In this document: positions 1 through 11,772 of the stretch, in pieces
How the letters are laid out: each line of letters begins with the position of its first letter
Numbering within the stretch: position 1 is the first letter of the stretch
Origin: Celoporthe dispersa
Lineage: Eukaryota; Ascomycota; Sordariomycetes; Diaporthales; Cryphonectriaceae
Reading direction: 5' to 3'
NCBI GenBank assembly: GCA_016584495.1
Contig: WAID01000009.1
Span: forward strand, 3,224,001 to 3,288,000
DNA length: 64,000 nucleotides
Notes under the pieces: model-generated
Seen by the model: the letters and a program-made list of their open reading frames with translations, nothing else
Database searches by the model: none
What the model was told of the DNA's origin: nothing
Position numbers and translations under genes: made by a program

Positions 1-189
1 GAGGGTGTGGTTGAGAGAGGCGAAGATGCCGGCAACATTTGCCGAGCCGTCAGCCCGGGTGACAAGATGCTTCTTGCCCATAGACACCTTCTTGAGGGAC
101 GACATTGTAGCCTCCGAGGGCGTGGAAGCCGGCAGCGCCAGTGCCCCCGTAACGAGCGACAGGACAGCGGCTGACCTCATGCTGGGCAT
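1..189 (-). CDS. Secreted protein, 5' end only (runs off the window)
   Basis: The reading frame is open on the minus strand from an ATG at 189, with a second in-frame ATG at 180, to the window edge, giving 63 residues. The start reads MPSMRSAAVLSLVTGALALP, a hydrophobic core followed by an Ala-Leu-Ala type cleavage site, so I infer a signal peptide of about 20 residues and a secreted product. After it comes a basic, propeptide-like stretch and a segment ending in SLNHTL. Propeptides of fungal pepsin-like aspartic proteases can look like this, but no catalytic motif lies inside the window, so the family is not assigned. Third-position C/G bias supports real coding. The rest of the gene lies left of base 1. 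Confidence 0.5.
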   Translation of the reverse strand, partial: MPSMRSAAVLSLVTGALALPASTPSEATMSSLKKVSMGKKHLVTRADGSANVAGIFASLNHTL

Positions 190-1830
190 ATTGGGGAGCG
201 ACAGATCGGTGGATGAGGAATGAGATGAGGGGAGAGCAGACGAGAGGAACAGGTCGCCAGCTCACCTTCTGTCCCATCATTTATTGCTCGACAGCGACCC
301 ATCCACCTGCGTTTTCCAAAACGGGATGGAAGCTGAATCAGGCAACACGCAGTGTACAGAGCAGCACGTTCCTCTTCATGCCAGCTGCGGCCTGCCACAA
401 ACGGACGAGGTATTCTGGATCTCTTCGAGGTTCATTGGCATATCTTGGCCTGTTTGCGGATGCTTGTTCCGAATGGAGCCGAAGTGGTGGGATGACTGCC
501 GAACAGTTTTGCCCTGCGAGCCTCGCAGGCTGATAACACCTGCCATGTACAATTCATAGCTGAGCGCATGTATTTCAGGGACGACATGATGATTCGCATC
601 CTGAGTCCACGGCTCGTGGATCACTTTTATGCTCATTGGCCTGTTCTGTTGGCTGGTCGGTCTCGCTCACTCCGGGAGCTTCCTCTCTGAGACGAGAGAT
701 GTGGGTACCGTGGCCTTTTGAACCCCGAAGGTGACCATTGGCACAGTCTTGAATGTCTTGAGCATCGGATTCGGAGTCGGGTCCGAGGAGACGCTCCTCA
801 GTAGAGATGGACCATGAGCTGGTCAGTGGCGGGTGTGCTAGCGATGGTCATGATGAGATCTTTGACGGAGGCTGGAGCTTTGAGGGTGAGCCGAGGGAGA
901 TGTGACGAGGTCTGAGGCTCCGTAGAAGGTAAGTAACACTGAATATCTTGTATGACAAGTAACACAAGAGCAGTCCTTTCTGCTGACCTACATGTCGTCC
1001 TCGTCCGAAGGCCTGTAACAGAGTATCAATACGGTGTAAGGAGATGAACCATGATACTGTAAAGTGAATCTGGGGGCCCACACGGTGCAGCTGAAGTACA
1101 AGCCTCACTCATCCGTGTTGCTAATACGCTGGATTGGCCTAGAAAACAACATCCAACGAGACACATCCTCATCAGATGCAGCAATTATCAAGTCGGGAAG
1201 GCCACTGGTTTGCGAAACGCTCCTGAAGTTGTCGTGGTGTGAACTCAGAAAGGCGCTTTGAGTCTAAAAAGCGGGTCAGGCAAACCCCTCACCCTGTCAT
1301 GTCTCTGCCATAAACCATCAACAGGCCTCAAAGAGAGGCATCTCAGACGCTTTTTCTTTTTGTCTCCCAAATAGGAATTTCAACACTATTGATACGAATA
1401 GGGCGATCTAAAGGCTCTTGGTTTCGCCTTGTGAGTGGCTCGAGGGTGAAGTCGCTCGTGCTTTATCGAAATGATGGAGAGCCTACAAGGGAGCCCCTGC
1501 TGCCACGTGACGACGCGTGAGATTTCATTGTTTGCGTGGCCTCATCGCTCGCGTCATCAGAGCCATGAATAACCTCGGCGTCATTTACCTCGCTCAATGG
1601 CCATTCACTCAGCGGTGGCCACTGGTTGAACCGAACCTGTGCTGACTGCTTATGGCATATCATTCACAAATGCAATGATATCTCGCATGATGAAATCTTT
1701 AATTTGAGACTGCGATTAGATTATGTCGAGGCTTCCGTACGACGCGTCCGCCAAAACCTCACATCCCCTTTCGATTCTGAGACTCCATCTCCTCCGGCTG
1801 AGTGCCCGCATCTAGTCCACCTGGGCCAAG
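190..1830. other. Intergenic region, no gene recognised
   Basis: Only short overlapping frames with no codon bias or recognisable motif are present. It separates the divergent secreted-protein gene from the SNF2-family gene and probably holds both promoters. Part of 1600-1830 may be 5' untranslated sequence of the SNF2 gene. Confidence 0.5.
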
Positions 1831-4800
1831 ATGTACCATCGCAAATCTGAGCGAGAGTCTAGAGGAAGCCATAATGTGGATCCAGCTCTTTCCACGGTCC
1901 GCTCCAGCGACCTCAACTGCCAAACCCACACTCCGTCCCCAGCAGCCACACATCGTCCAACGATCAAGCCTGCGGCGATTCCGAAGCCGACCACGACTTC
2001 ACTATCAAAACCATCATCATCAATGTCAATGGACCGTATCATAAGGCATGCTGAAGTCGGGCTCGGCGATGGCTCGCCTTCACGTGATGCCAGGGAGGGC
2101 GCTGAGGCACTATGGGACGACTCCTCCGTGGGGCGGTCACGACACCAGGAAGCCCAGTTGCTAGATGTGACTTCCTCTTCCCATCACCTCTCACATTCTC
2201 GCCCGACTGGTCAACACCACCCACGCGAGGCTGTCCCAGGCCACCTGAGGGAGACGTGGCCGTCAGTTCCTGCCGCGAGACCCTTACCGCAGGCGTCCAA
2301 CCCCGACACGAGGCTGCCAGTGCCGTCGCAGACTCGGACGCAGCCACGCACTCTACTTGACTGGTCAGTCGAAAGCTGGAGCGCTGTCGACATGGAAGGA
2401 ATCCAAACTCCAGCCGAGGAGATGGATGACCGTACCCGAAAAAGACATTCGAAGGCTCCTTCGCATGCCCGAGATTGAAATCCCAAAGGAGGATCGGGTG
2501 GCAACTCCCATGCAAATGTCTTGCAAGCTCATGGAGCACCAGAAGATAGCCCTGAAATGGCTCAAGGACCAAGAAAATGACAGGCATAAACGAGGCGGTC
2601 TGCTGGCAGGTACGTTCCTAACTCACAACTCTGCTCCAACTGCAGGCGTCTTCACCCCCCCCCCCCTCACTCTACGTTCACCTCACACTCAGCTTGCTAT
2701 GCCTTCGAAACATTCTCTCTTGCCCCTCTCGCTCCCTCATAGCGGCGCGCCTACTGATTATGACTTCCAGATACGATGGGTTTGGGCAAGACTATTGAGG
2801 CTTTGGCCCTGATTGTCGCCCACAGGCCGACAGGACCTGGCCCCAAGACGACTCTGATCGTTGCTCCGCTCGCCCTGCTGAGGCAATGGGATAGAGAGAT
2901 TGCTTCCAAGGTGAAACCAGCTCACAAGCTCAGCACATTCATCTACCATGGCCCGCAAAAACGTTCTCGGGCGGCATCTGAGCTCCACCAGTTCGATATC
3001 GTGATCACCACGTACGAAACGATCGCCTCAGAACATAGAAGGTATGAGGAGAACCGCCGACGGAACTCCCGCCTCTTTGGCAGCGGACACAAGTTCTACC
3101 GCATCATTCTCGATGAAGCCCACAAGATCAAGAACCGGTCCTCCCTGTGCTCCAGAGCTGTGGTCGAGCTCGATGCCAAGTACAGGCTGTGCATGACTGG
3201 AACGCCCTTCATGAACAACACGGCCGAGATCTACTCACTGATTCGGTTCCTGCATATCAAACCTTACGATGACTGGCAGCGCTTCAGCCAGGACATCGAG
3301 CGCCCGCTTTCACGATTGGCACGAGGACGTGCACGATGAGGCTATCCGAAAACTGCAGGTGCTGTTTCGCAGCTTCACCCTCCGCCGCACCAAGGACAGC
3401 CACCTCGACGGGGCGCCGATCATCCAGCTACCTAAGCTCTCCATCTCTGTGACTGCGGCAGAGTTCAACCAAGATCAGAGTGCCTTCTACGATGCACTCG
3501 AACGGAAACAGCAAATCATGTTCAACAAGTACCTCAAGAAGGGCACGTTGAACCAGGTATACACTTTCATCCTGGTTCTGCTTCTTCGTCTTCGTCAGGC
3601 GTGTTGTCATCCTTATCTCATCAAAACCCACGGCATCCCTGAGGAGGCGCAGCTGGACGGCCAACAGATGATCCAGCTCGCCATGAGACTGGATCACAGG
3701 GTCGTAGAGAGGATCTTGAGGAAGAGGCAGTTCCCGTGCCCACTTTGTGACGAAGTGACAGACGACCCGATAATCATTTATCCTTGCGGTCACGACATCT
3801 GTGCCGATTGCTTTAGTGCCATGATGCAACTAGCCACCGAGGCTCGGAAGGGGCCAGAGCAATCTTACCTCGGCATCCCAATGGACAATACTGAGATGGA
3901 CACAGTGTGTCCACACGATGGCTGTGGCTCGGAAATTCATCCGAAGAAGATACTTTGCCACACTTTCTTTTTAGACGCTCATTCGCAAGATGCGTCCGAA
4001 GATGGGGCAGACAGCTCAAATTCGGAAGACGGAGATACCTGCTGCTCTTCGGATCAAGATCCTGGCGAGGATATCGATGATGCCGAAAGCCTTGAAGACT
4101 TCATTGCACCTGATGATGACGAAGAGAGTCAGGTGGATAGTGAAGAAGAAGCGGACGGCGACGGAATCGGACGACAGTCTGTTACCGGTGTTGGCCGCAC
4201 GCCGGCTCCCCGGTCCTTTTTTTGACAGCGATGGTGATGACAAGGAAGCAGGCGAAAAGCCTGGAACCAATGATCACGAAGAAGAGAGCGAGGGAGAAGA
4301 TTTTCACTCATGCAAGGGCAGCATGTCTAGCCCAAGTCCTTCTGCCTCCGGCGATGACGAGGTAGGGCAGCCTTCATCACATCGGATATCTCAGTGCACT
4401 CGAGATATTGCTACGGGTGAAGACGACCAGGAAATCCCTGGTGGTGCAGACGATCCTTGGACCAGTGTGCTTGCTCGCTACCGAGCCTCGAAGAAGGTAG
4501 CTGAGCCCGACGCGGACTCGGACCATGACGACTCAGACCTGTCGTCCATACAGGACTTTGGCACCAAGTCCGAGTCCAAGATTCTATCGAAGAAGAGCAT
4601 GCCAAAGAGGAAACGGGGCTCAGGTCATTCTCGGGCATCCGCACCCAGGAAGCGAATCAAGGGGGAGGACGACACAGCATCACGAAAGAACCGTCGTGGA
4701 TTGAAAACAAAAGCACGCAAGAAGGGTAAGAAGCTGACAATGGCCCAACTGCGGAAGTCTGCGGCCACGAGCAAATCAGCCAGAGCCAAGTACCTCGCAC

Positions 4801-5351
4801 GGCTTCGTGACGAATTCGAGCCCAGCGCCAAGACCGACGTGACTGTGGACTTGCTCCGCTCGATCCGCCAGGACTATCCCACAGAGAAAACTCTTGTCTT
4901 CAGTATCTGGACATCTTTTCTTGATCTGCTGGAGATCCCCCTCCGGGATCAAGGCTTCCGCTATCTCCGCTACGACGGAAGCATGACATTCGACGAGCGA
5001 GACGACAACATCAAGGAGTTCTCGGAGAACCCCAACGTGAAGGTCTTGCTGGTCAGCCTGATGGCCGGCAACGCTGGTCTGAACCTCACGGCTGCAAGCC
5101 ATGTGATCATCCTCACGCCGCACTGGAATCCATATGTGGAGGAACAAGCTATTGATCGGGCGCATCGGATCGGCCAGACGAGGCGCGTCCATGTCCACAA
5201 GGTCTTGGTGGCCGGGACGGTGGAGGATCGGATGCTAGAGCTGCAGGAGAAGAAGCGCAGGCTGGTGAGCGCGGCCCTCAGCGAGGAGGGCGCACGGGGT
5301 GCGGGTCGTTTGAGCGTTCATGAGCTGAGGAGACTCTTTGGCATACGCTGA
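1831..5351 (+). CDS. ULS1/RIS1-like SNF2 translocase with RING finger
   Basis: This is a Swi2/Snf2-family ATP-dependent DNA translocase, by family knowledge acting on chromatin and SUMO-modified substrates. Visible motifs in order are MGLGKT (motif I, 2776), a DEAH box (about 3112), MTGTPF (III), a RING finger (CPLC ... CGHDIC ... C ... CPHDGC, about 3738-3925), a long acidic linker with basic KKRKR-type patches, then motifs IV-VI ending in QAIDRAHRIGQ (about 5150). An intron at 2610-2770 joins LLA to DTMGLGKT. The securely coding part starts near 2350; the Ser/Pro-rich open frame from ATG 1831 is a plausible disordered N-terminus in another frame, so the 5' model is unresolved. Two further frame changes occur, near 3303-3311 and at the T7 run 4217-4223; removing one base at each restores one continuous frame from exon 2 to the stop. 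The second could instead be a 52-bp intron ending in a good acceptor at about 4228, but it would have a poor donor and no branch site. Confidence 0.75.
2610..2770 (+). other. Intron of the ULS1-like gene
   Basis: The donor GTACGT follows GGCAG, and the acceptor TTCCAG precedes ATACGATGG. Splicing creates the codon GAT and places Asp-Thr directly before the MGLGKT ATP-binding motif, as expected for this family. The intron contains a C-rich tract near 2657. Confidence 0.8.
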
Positions 5352-5564
5352 GGCATTCCTACAGTTGGACATACTATCTACCTTGTTGGGTGGTCCGGAT
5401 GCCTTGGAGATAAAACTTGGAAACTGGGCAATAGGCATCTAGTCTCTAGTCTTCTCATTTTCATGCACTTTGTCTTTGGACTGTAGATAACCTACACGTC
5501 TTTCAATGCAAATTCTTCATTGACATCTCTCAATATTATCCTTGTCGTCCAACTTCTTCTGGCA

Positions 5565-5906
5565 CTAATCGCCGTGTCGGTCATCGTTTCGGTCTGAATG
5601 GCCCCCGTAATGAACGATGAGAAGGGACGGGCCGCTCTGCGCGTTTGCGAGTTCTGTGAGGATTTTCCCGAGTAGCTTGTAATATCCAACCTGGGCATGG
5701 GTTGGGATCGCGAATTCCTCGACAGGATACCGAAATACGTCTTTGAACAACTGGCGCCCAGCGCGGTATTCAGTCTTGTAAGCCTCATCACCATCCTCCC
5801 AACATATAACCAGGACCTTGACCCTGGGATACGTCCCTTGTTGAACAGCAAGTTTGAGGTTTGCGTTGAGTTTGCGGAGTAATGTACTTTCGGCGTTAGA
5901 GGGCAT
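5565..5906 (-). pseudogene. Truncated caspase-like (metacaspase-type) fragment
   Basis: An ATG at 5906 opens a 113-residue frame ending at TAG 5565. It contains a beta-strand-like VKVLVICWEDGD and then LLIVHYGGHSD. The latter resembles the catalytic-histidine segment (YYGGHG) of fungal caspase-like (peptidase C14) proteins. The family normally continues for well over 100 residues to the catalytic cysteine. Here the frame stops a few residues after the histidine, and only about 200 bp separate it from the end of the SNF2-type gene, so the cysteine half is absent. The stop could be a decayed CAG codon. I infer a non-functional remnant. A short regulatory, pseudo-caspase product is possible but unsupported. 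Confidence 0.55.
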
Positions 5907-5939
5907 TGTTGTGCGAGCGGTATTATAACACAGGAACAA

Positions 5940-7401
5940 TTGCAGAAGAATTTACGGGACCGAAATGAACAGAGGAGGGAAAGAGTACTAGAAGGTCAGC
6001 GGTAGGATGGCAGTGACATCTGTGGAAAATGCCGATTGCTAGTATCCCAAACTGACCGTTACTTATATCTCACCACACGATCTCAGGGTCATCTCGAAGC
6101 CCGCCCTCAGTGAGTGGCTAATGATAACAGCAGAGGTTGCAAAGCCCCGTAACCTGTACTTACAGCATATCGACCTCTACTTTCTGTTGCTTTGGTATTT
6201 CACCACCCAATTTTTTTTTAATTAAATGGCTTCCTGTTTGCATGATAGACTAAAAATGAACTGATAAACTCTTATACCGAAATTGAAGCTGCGCAAGTTA
6301 TTAGAATTATTAGAACTGTTAGCAAAAGCTACTTAGGAATAAGAGAACCTTCTTTTCCGCAAATCCAATACCAAGAAGGTACTAGCAATGACAGGCAGAT
6401 ATAATTGTCATTTCTTCCAATTAAAAGACAGAGAGCAAGAATATAAAAGGAGGGGGGAAACTGGCTCGTGCAGAAGTGAAAGCTCTCGCTACGGCCACCT
6501 TGCGTAAAAGCTCCCACATTATGCAATTACTCTCCTATGCCGTCAATGCCCCCGACTTTCGTGGCCCCATAACGCTGTGTATGGAGTAAGCCATGTGTAA
6601 TTTGCACAACATGCTGTGAAGGGCTAGATCCAATCTCTCCGATATTTCTTAATCATCTGTGTGTGGTTTTTCATTGTCTAGGTTCAGCTGTACGACTGGA
6701 TGGCTATACGTAAACAAAGCTATATAGATGAGTATCCGAAGCCAACCAAATTAAAAGTATAAGAAAACCAAAACTTGATTATATCGCACAAGAACAAACA
6801 GATTACTCTAAATCATCACTCATTGACTCTCAAGCTGAATGCGAGGGAGGACCGTATTCAGAGCACCGAATAAGTGGGAGAATAGGATGGTATGTGTTAT
6901 TACTTAGGCGATAATATTTATACTCTGGTAGATTAATTACCTTTTGAGAAGAGGATGTCAAATTCAGAGCTTGTTAATCTTTAATTTACTTTGAAAGAGT
7001 GCTTGGTCTTTTTGCGATAGGCTACTATGTATGGCTACATCACGCCGATCCGGTATTCTCCTATGCATGTGGGTTAGCACTTTAGTCCCTCGTCCTGTCG
7101 CTATTAACCCCACACTACGCGGCCTCGAGAACCTAGAATGGTGCAGTCTATTAAGGAGGGCCGTCGATCTCATACCTGATCCGGCACCAAGAAGTTACCA
7201 TATAAGCATCGAGTGACGATGAAGTTGAGGCCTAATTGCTAGTCTAGTCCTCTAGCCCTAACCGTGATCACTGTTTCCGGGAGAGCGACACCTCTCCAGC
7301 GTGGTAATTTCTATAAACACTCCAGAGTCCTCTCTGTAGCTCTCAAATCCGTCGCCCGTAGTGCTATATCATCATTTCGCGTCCTCTGAAATCATTCCAA
7401 T
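5940..7401. other. AT-rich intergenic island
   Basis: This stretch is visibly richer in A and T than its flanks (for example around 6200-6330 and 6700-6980) and contains no frame with coding bias. It could be an old repeat degraded by C-to-T mutation, but I see no terminal repeats or recognisable transposase. The last 150 bp probably holds the promoter of the YbjQ-like gene. Confidence 0.5.
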
Positions 7402-8031
7402 ATGGCATCTTCAACAGACTCAGCCTCGTCAGTGTCGGCGAAGAAGCCTGAATATGACATGGCTGATCTCAAGTGCTACACAGAGACCGGTGGCATCATC
7501 ACTACAACTATGTTCGACATTCCAGGATACCGAATTGTCCGAGTTTTAGGCACGGTCTACGGCATGACTGTGAGGACGCGTAACTGGGCAGCTGGATTCG
7601 GTATGGGACTGAGTATGTGGCCATCTGCCATGCTGTCAGCCTGCTTACAGTAATATACGTAAACATTGGTCCGAGCCCGGTGAACACTGACACTCGACTT
7701 GGACAGAGAGCATGGTCGGCGGGGAGCTCAAATGGCTCACGAACATGGTGAGTTATGCCGACCACGACTTGCCTGTGGGAGTAGGTGCAGGTGTAAAAAG
7801 CACTTCTCGTCTGACTGGATCCAGATGTACTCTGCTCGAAACGAAGCTGTCTCGCGGGTATGTGATGAGGGTCGGAAGCGAGGCGGTAATGCTGTCATTG
7901 CGATGAGGTTCGACATCGCCGACCTGCCACCTCGCTACACTCAAGTCTGCTGCTATGGCACTGCCGTCTTGGTCGAGAAGGTCGATCCTGACGCGACTGA
8001 TGTCCCTCAGCTGAAGTCGACGGAGGTTTGA
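7402..8031 (+). CDS. YbjQ/UPF0145-family protein
   Basis: Three exons, 7402-7612, 7707-7747 and 7825-8031, give 152 residues. Introns have GTATGT and GTGAGT donors and the first has a CTGAC branch site; exon phases agree exactly. The protein carries the YbjQ-fold signature: a pattern like TTTMFDIPGYRIVRVLGTVYG, then TVRTRNW, GGELKWLTNM, a helix with SRVCDEGRKRGGNAVIAMRF, and the ending YGTAVLVEKV. Bacterial YbjQ proteins form small pentamers sometimes called heavy-metal-binding, but the biochemical role is not known. No signal peptide is present, so it is likely cytosolic. Its residues 1-20 are Ser-rich and variable. No disruption is seen. Confidence 0.85.
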
Positions 8032-8625
8032 GAAAGAAAAAAAAAGGGGGTGGGGAGGGGGAGAGAGAGAAATTCGATGCTAGGCAGTTGATTCTCATCG
8101 CCTTTCGTAGGGCAAGTGCCAACGTGGAGTGACTTGAAGAGTGCTATAATGTAATGTTATTCATGCTAGGATCTGGTGTAGTAGTAGGTTTAGGTGGGCG
8201 GGGTTTAGTAGACCTGAGTAGTATGAAGCTTCGATGCTATTGTCCTATGTTACTCTAAAGCGACAGACTTGGACCACTTTCTTCCTAGTGTCCTACTCTG
8301 CTTTCACCCGCGAAACCAATCTTGTCCAAGTTGAAGCCGAACCAATGATCTTGATGGCCCTCCTAGGCACTCCGAGCCTTCTCTTGAGGCGATGAACCTT
8401 CGTATACCCAAACCAGAACAAAAAGCCAAAAATCAACGCTGTCCCATTACGCGAGGGCAGAAGAGCCCGGTTATATTATTTTGTGCAAGTATTTTGATCC
8501 GCCAGAAAGATGGTTGGTATTTCTTTAGGTCCGGCGTGAAAGTTTCTTCAGGAGGCTGGATCGAAGGCTCGGTCGTTGAGTTTCTTTCGATGTCGATGGG
8601 GACTCTGTTGGCATATCACGGTTAG
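8032..8625. other. Intergenic region, no gene recognised
   Basis: It lies between the convergent ends of the YbjQ-like gene and the small Ser/Pro/Lys protein gene. An A10 run follows the YbjQ stop codon. The open frame at 8392-8625 shows no codon bias and is not called. Confidence 0.5.
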
Positions 8626-8895
8626 TCAACGGTCCTCATGCGTACATGAATAAGACACAAGGTATAGGATTTGCATGCCTTTCAATATAGATTCAGAGTC
8701 TGTGCTGTACCGGAGCTCCTCCTCCTTTTCTTCGACGGCCTTGGGTTCCTGTGCGGTAGGCTTTGGGCTAGGCTTCGAGGAAGGCTTCGGGGAGGACTTC
8801 GAGCTGGCAGCAGAGGGGCTGAACAGCTTCTTGGAGTTGCAGCCGGCGTCCTCCATGGCGGCCATGATGTAACCAATCTCGGTGGAAATAGTCAT
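8626..8895 (-). CDS. Small Ser/Pro/Lys-rich hypothetical protein
   Basis: An ATG at 8895 opens an 89-residue frame. The first 65 codons show strong third-position C/G bias (ACC, ATC, GCC, AAC, AAG, CTG), as in well-expressed genes of this genome, which is the main evidence that it is real. After MAAMEDAGC the centre is a low-complexity stretch of Ser-Pro-Lys repeats followed by an acidic Glu-rich segment, so most of the chain is probably disordered. The last 20 codons lack the bias, so the true 3' end may be spliced differently. No known domain, signal peptide or membrane segment is seen. I do not recognise it. Confidence 0.45.
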   Translation of the reverse strand: MTISTEIGYIMAAMEDAGCNSKKLFSPSAASSKSSPKPSSKPSPKPTAQEPKAVEEKEEELRYSTDSESILKGMQILYLVSYSCTHEDR

Positions 8896-11258
8896 GTTGA
8901 TCCTTCTCTCTCTCCTTTCTTGCTCGTGCGGATTTGTGGGCTCGCTGATGTCTCTCGAGGGACGCCTGGGCTGTTGGGTGATCTCGATTATACTGTATTG
9001 TGCAGGACAGTGTGATGGGCAGATACTTGGTCAAATGGAATCATCACATGGACACTGGCATCTGGGAGCCTTACAATTAATATATAATGTCTACATCTGC
9101 CTGGGTAGGTGCGGTCAGTCATCGCGTCCTAGTAAGATAATAGTTGAACCTAATTCTGAGAGATGCCAAGGACCTCACGCGCGTCCAAGGAAGTAGACGC
9201 AGTGCCCGTCAGCCGCCGTTCGGCGCTCTGCCTTGAGTCACCAGCCCCGCGCCCCAGTGGGAAGAAGACAAGTTCAAGGCGCTCAGACTGAGGGCTCCGG
9301 GGCTTGATGTAAAATGGAGCGGGCCAACGGAGCGGCCTGGCGTGCTATAGCGGCTTAGTCTTGCGCCCTTCTGTGTCAAACCCGCTCAGTGTGTGTATAC
9401 ATCTTAAGTGGGGCCGAGCGCCGAGCGCCGCTGTCGGGGCCTCAACGCCAATGCGCGTAGGGATCGAGTCAAGAAAAAATGGCTTGAAGGCGGATACACA
9501 GCAGTAAACTAAAGTATGACACACCGGTGAAAGGTTCTGCGCCGTATTGAGTACCGGATGGACGTGAACATCTGTGCAAAAACTCGTGATAAGACTCATG
9601 CGGTTAAACTTCCGGGATTGCATATGTTGGCTGCACTTTTTCTGTGATGCTGCTGGTCAGGGCTGAGCCGCTGTAAATAATTAGACTCCGGCCTAGATGT
9701 TGTTACAGGTAAAAACTGTCCTTGAACATATAAATATGTCTGCATGGTCAATTTGCTCTTGTCCGTAAAAATATGTGGTGTTTAAAATTTACTCTGAGAG
9801 GGAAACAAACATACTTACATTTCCCTTCCCTGTGCTCTGGCTGGCTTGTCCCCAACTCCCGTGGTGAATTTTTCCCTGTCCCCCTTCAGTGCCTTCTTGT
9901 CCTTCGAGTCTCGACCATGACACACCGCGAGTAGAGCGAGCCTGCCTATCCACTTCTCTCCCTCACATGGCCATGAACTTTCCAGTTTGGTCTACCAATT
10001 GGTAATAGCTGAGCTGTAAATAATTATGGGACCTACAAGTTAGCTGCTCCGTCAACGTTCAAGGTTCTCAACCTCGGCCCCACCCACGTGTCCCCAGAAA
10101 CACTCCCTGTTCTTCTGCGTTACTGCGCATATTGCCGACACGATAATTAATTGGAGATGGAATATCTTCCCTAAGCCTGGTTTATGATTCTTGTCGGTAT
10201 GGTAATCAGAACCGGTCTGCATTAGCCAGTCCAATCTCTGCATCCATTTGACGAAACCCACGGTATTTCCAGGGGTGCGGCTTGGGTGAGGAACCTCGAA
10301 GCAATTACGACGAATGCTTCAGTTGGAATTCATTGCTCTCGCGTCTTGGTGCTGACAATAGAGGGAGGGGTACTATGATAAGCTTTCAAGACTGGACTCT
10401 TTTGGGCGGGTGACGCAATAATACTTTGGAGGGCCGGTGGTAGGAGGGCATTCCTTTCAGGGAGAGAGGAAGAGGGAAAAGAGCCACAGAGCGGCAACCC
10501 AGGCAGCTGGAACCGCTCATGGGCGCACAGGGGTGGGTTGCATTGTCAACCTTCTTACGCTTATTTCGCAACCTTGTGAATCCGGACCCGGCACGGGACG
10601 ATCAATCGTGGATGTGAAACCGCAATCGGCCCCTGTGTTGGCTTTTTGGCGGCGATGCGGCTCACGACCAGGGCCCACACCCTTGTGCCAAGAGGAAAAT
10701 CAAACGTCAGCAGAGACTCACCACAGGAGATTCTACAGCATTTTGGCCTGATGGCCTCATGAGTGACCGCCCACGCCGTCCTTTCAGGGCCGTCTCACCT
10801 TCTCAGGTGGCGTGGGCCCCAGGGCGAAGTTTGAGGAAGAGGTCGTCCCAAGGAGTGGCAGCCATCCGGGAGCAGATGTGCCCACTGCGGTGGATCTCAA
10901 CTGACAGGTCTGACCTTCGGGCGGCACCACCATATCGTTCGTCCTATCCCCAATATTCGTCGCTTTTTACCTTTCTTCTCTTTCGGATGCTTTTTTTCTT
11001 CCTTCTCTTTCACGTCAGACGGGCAGGTTCTGTGCAACATTGTCAATCGTTACGGTGGCTGTCCCGATCCGATTCCTTCCATTCTTCTTTTTGTATAGGC
11101 TGTGCCTCCTCTTTCATTTATTTTTACGGTCTTTCCTGCAGTTGAACTGCCTTCAAAATTTATAATATTCGGCTTTCTTGTGGCAGGTCTGCACTACGAT
11201 TGAGCTCGACAGAACCCTTCAACGAGAACAAGCAGAGCCTTCACAAAGATCTGACAAA
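8896..11258. other. Long intergenic region with pyrimidine-rich promoter tract
   Basis: No supported gene is seen. The right end (about 10940-11110) is dominated by CTTTTCTT-type tracts on the + strand. This is a usual feature of strong filamentous-fungal promoters just upstream of the transcription start, and it leads into the wall-protein gene starting at 11259. Confidence 0.5.
10940..11110 (+). promoter_or_regulatory. CT-rich core promoter tract of the wall-protein gene
   Basis: Repeated TTTCTTCCTTCTCTTTC-like blocks lie 150-320 bp upstream of the ATG at 11259. Such pyrimidine blocks precede transcription starts of highly expressed fungal genes. The functional role here is inferred from position only. 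Confidence 0.35.
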
Positions 11259-11772
11259 ATGCGTACTCCTCTCGCCGCTGCCGCCTCGCTGAGGCTCTTC
11301 CTCCTCCTCCTATCGGCCGCCTTCTTCTCGACGGGTGTCCTGGCCTCCCCCATGGCCGCCCGTCAGGGGAGCCATCAAGATCATCTCGCGCCAGACCACC
11401 GGCAGCCCGCTGTTCACAGAGCAAGCCTGCCAGCAGTACAGCCGCATCGCCAACCTGTCGGTCATCGGCAGCAACTCCACGATGCGGACGACATTCCTCG
11501 ACGTCAGCCCCGTCGGCACGCTCTCCAACTCGGCCATGCTCAACGAGGCCATTAAGAACCTCCCGATGCTGACGGCCGATGCCAAGCTGAACGAGGCCTG
11601 CGGCAACCTGACCACGGTCGCGGCCACCGAGGCCGCAAAGAACTTCACCAATGGCATCGTTGCCCAGTTCACCTTCACGGGCAACCATGGTGCGATTGTC
11701 AACGGTCCTATCATGGCTGGCGTGGTTATATTGTGTCTGTTTATCATGGTGGGGCCTATGTCGGCTTTGTGA
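11259..11772 (+). CDS. Small GPI-anchored-type secreted wall protein
   Basis: The ATG at 11259 sits in a good context (ACAAAATGC). The first 35 residues are a signal peptide with a long Leu/Ala core (SLRLFLLLLSAAFFSTGVLA). The frame then shifts at the G4 run 11366-11369; taking out one G joins MAARQ to GAIKIISRQTTG and gives 170 residues. The mature part is Asn/Thr-rich with several N-glycosylation sites (NLS, NST, NLT, NFT) and two cysteines. It ends in NGPIMAGVVILCLFIMVG, a hydrophobic tail after a small-residue site that fits a GPI-attachment signal. I infer a plasma-membrane or cell-wall protein. I do not recognise a named family. Confidence 0.65.
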
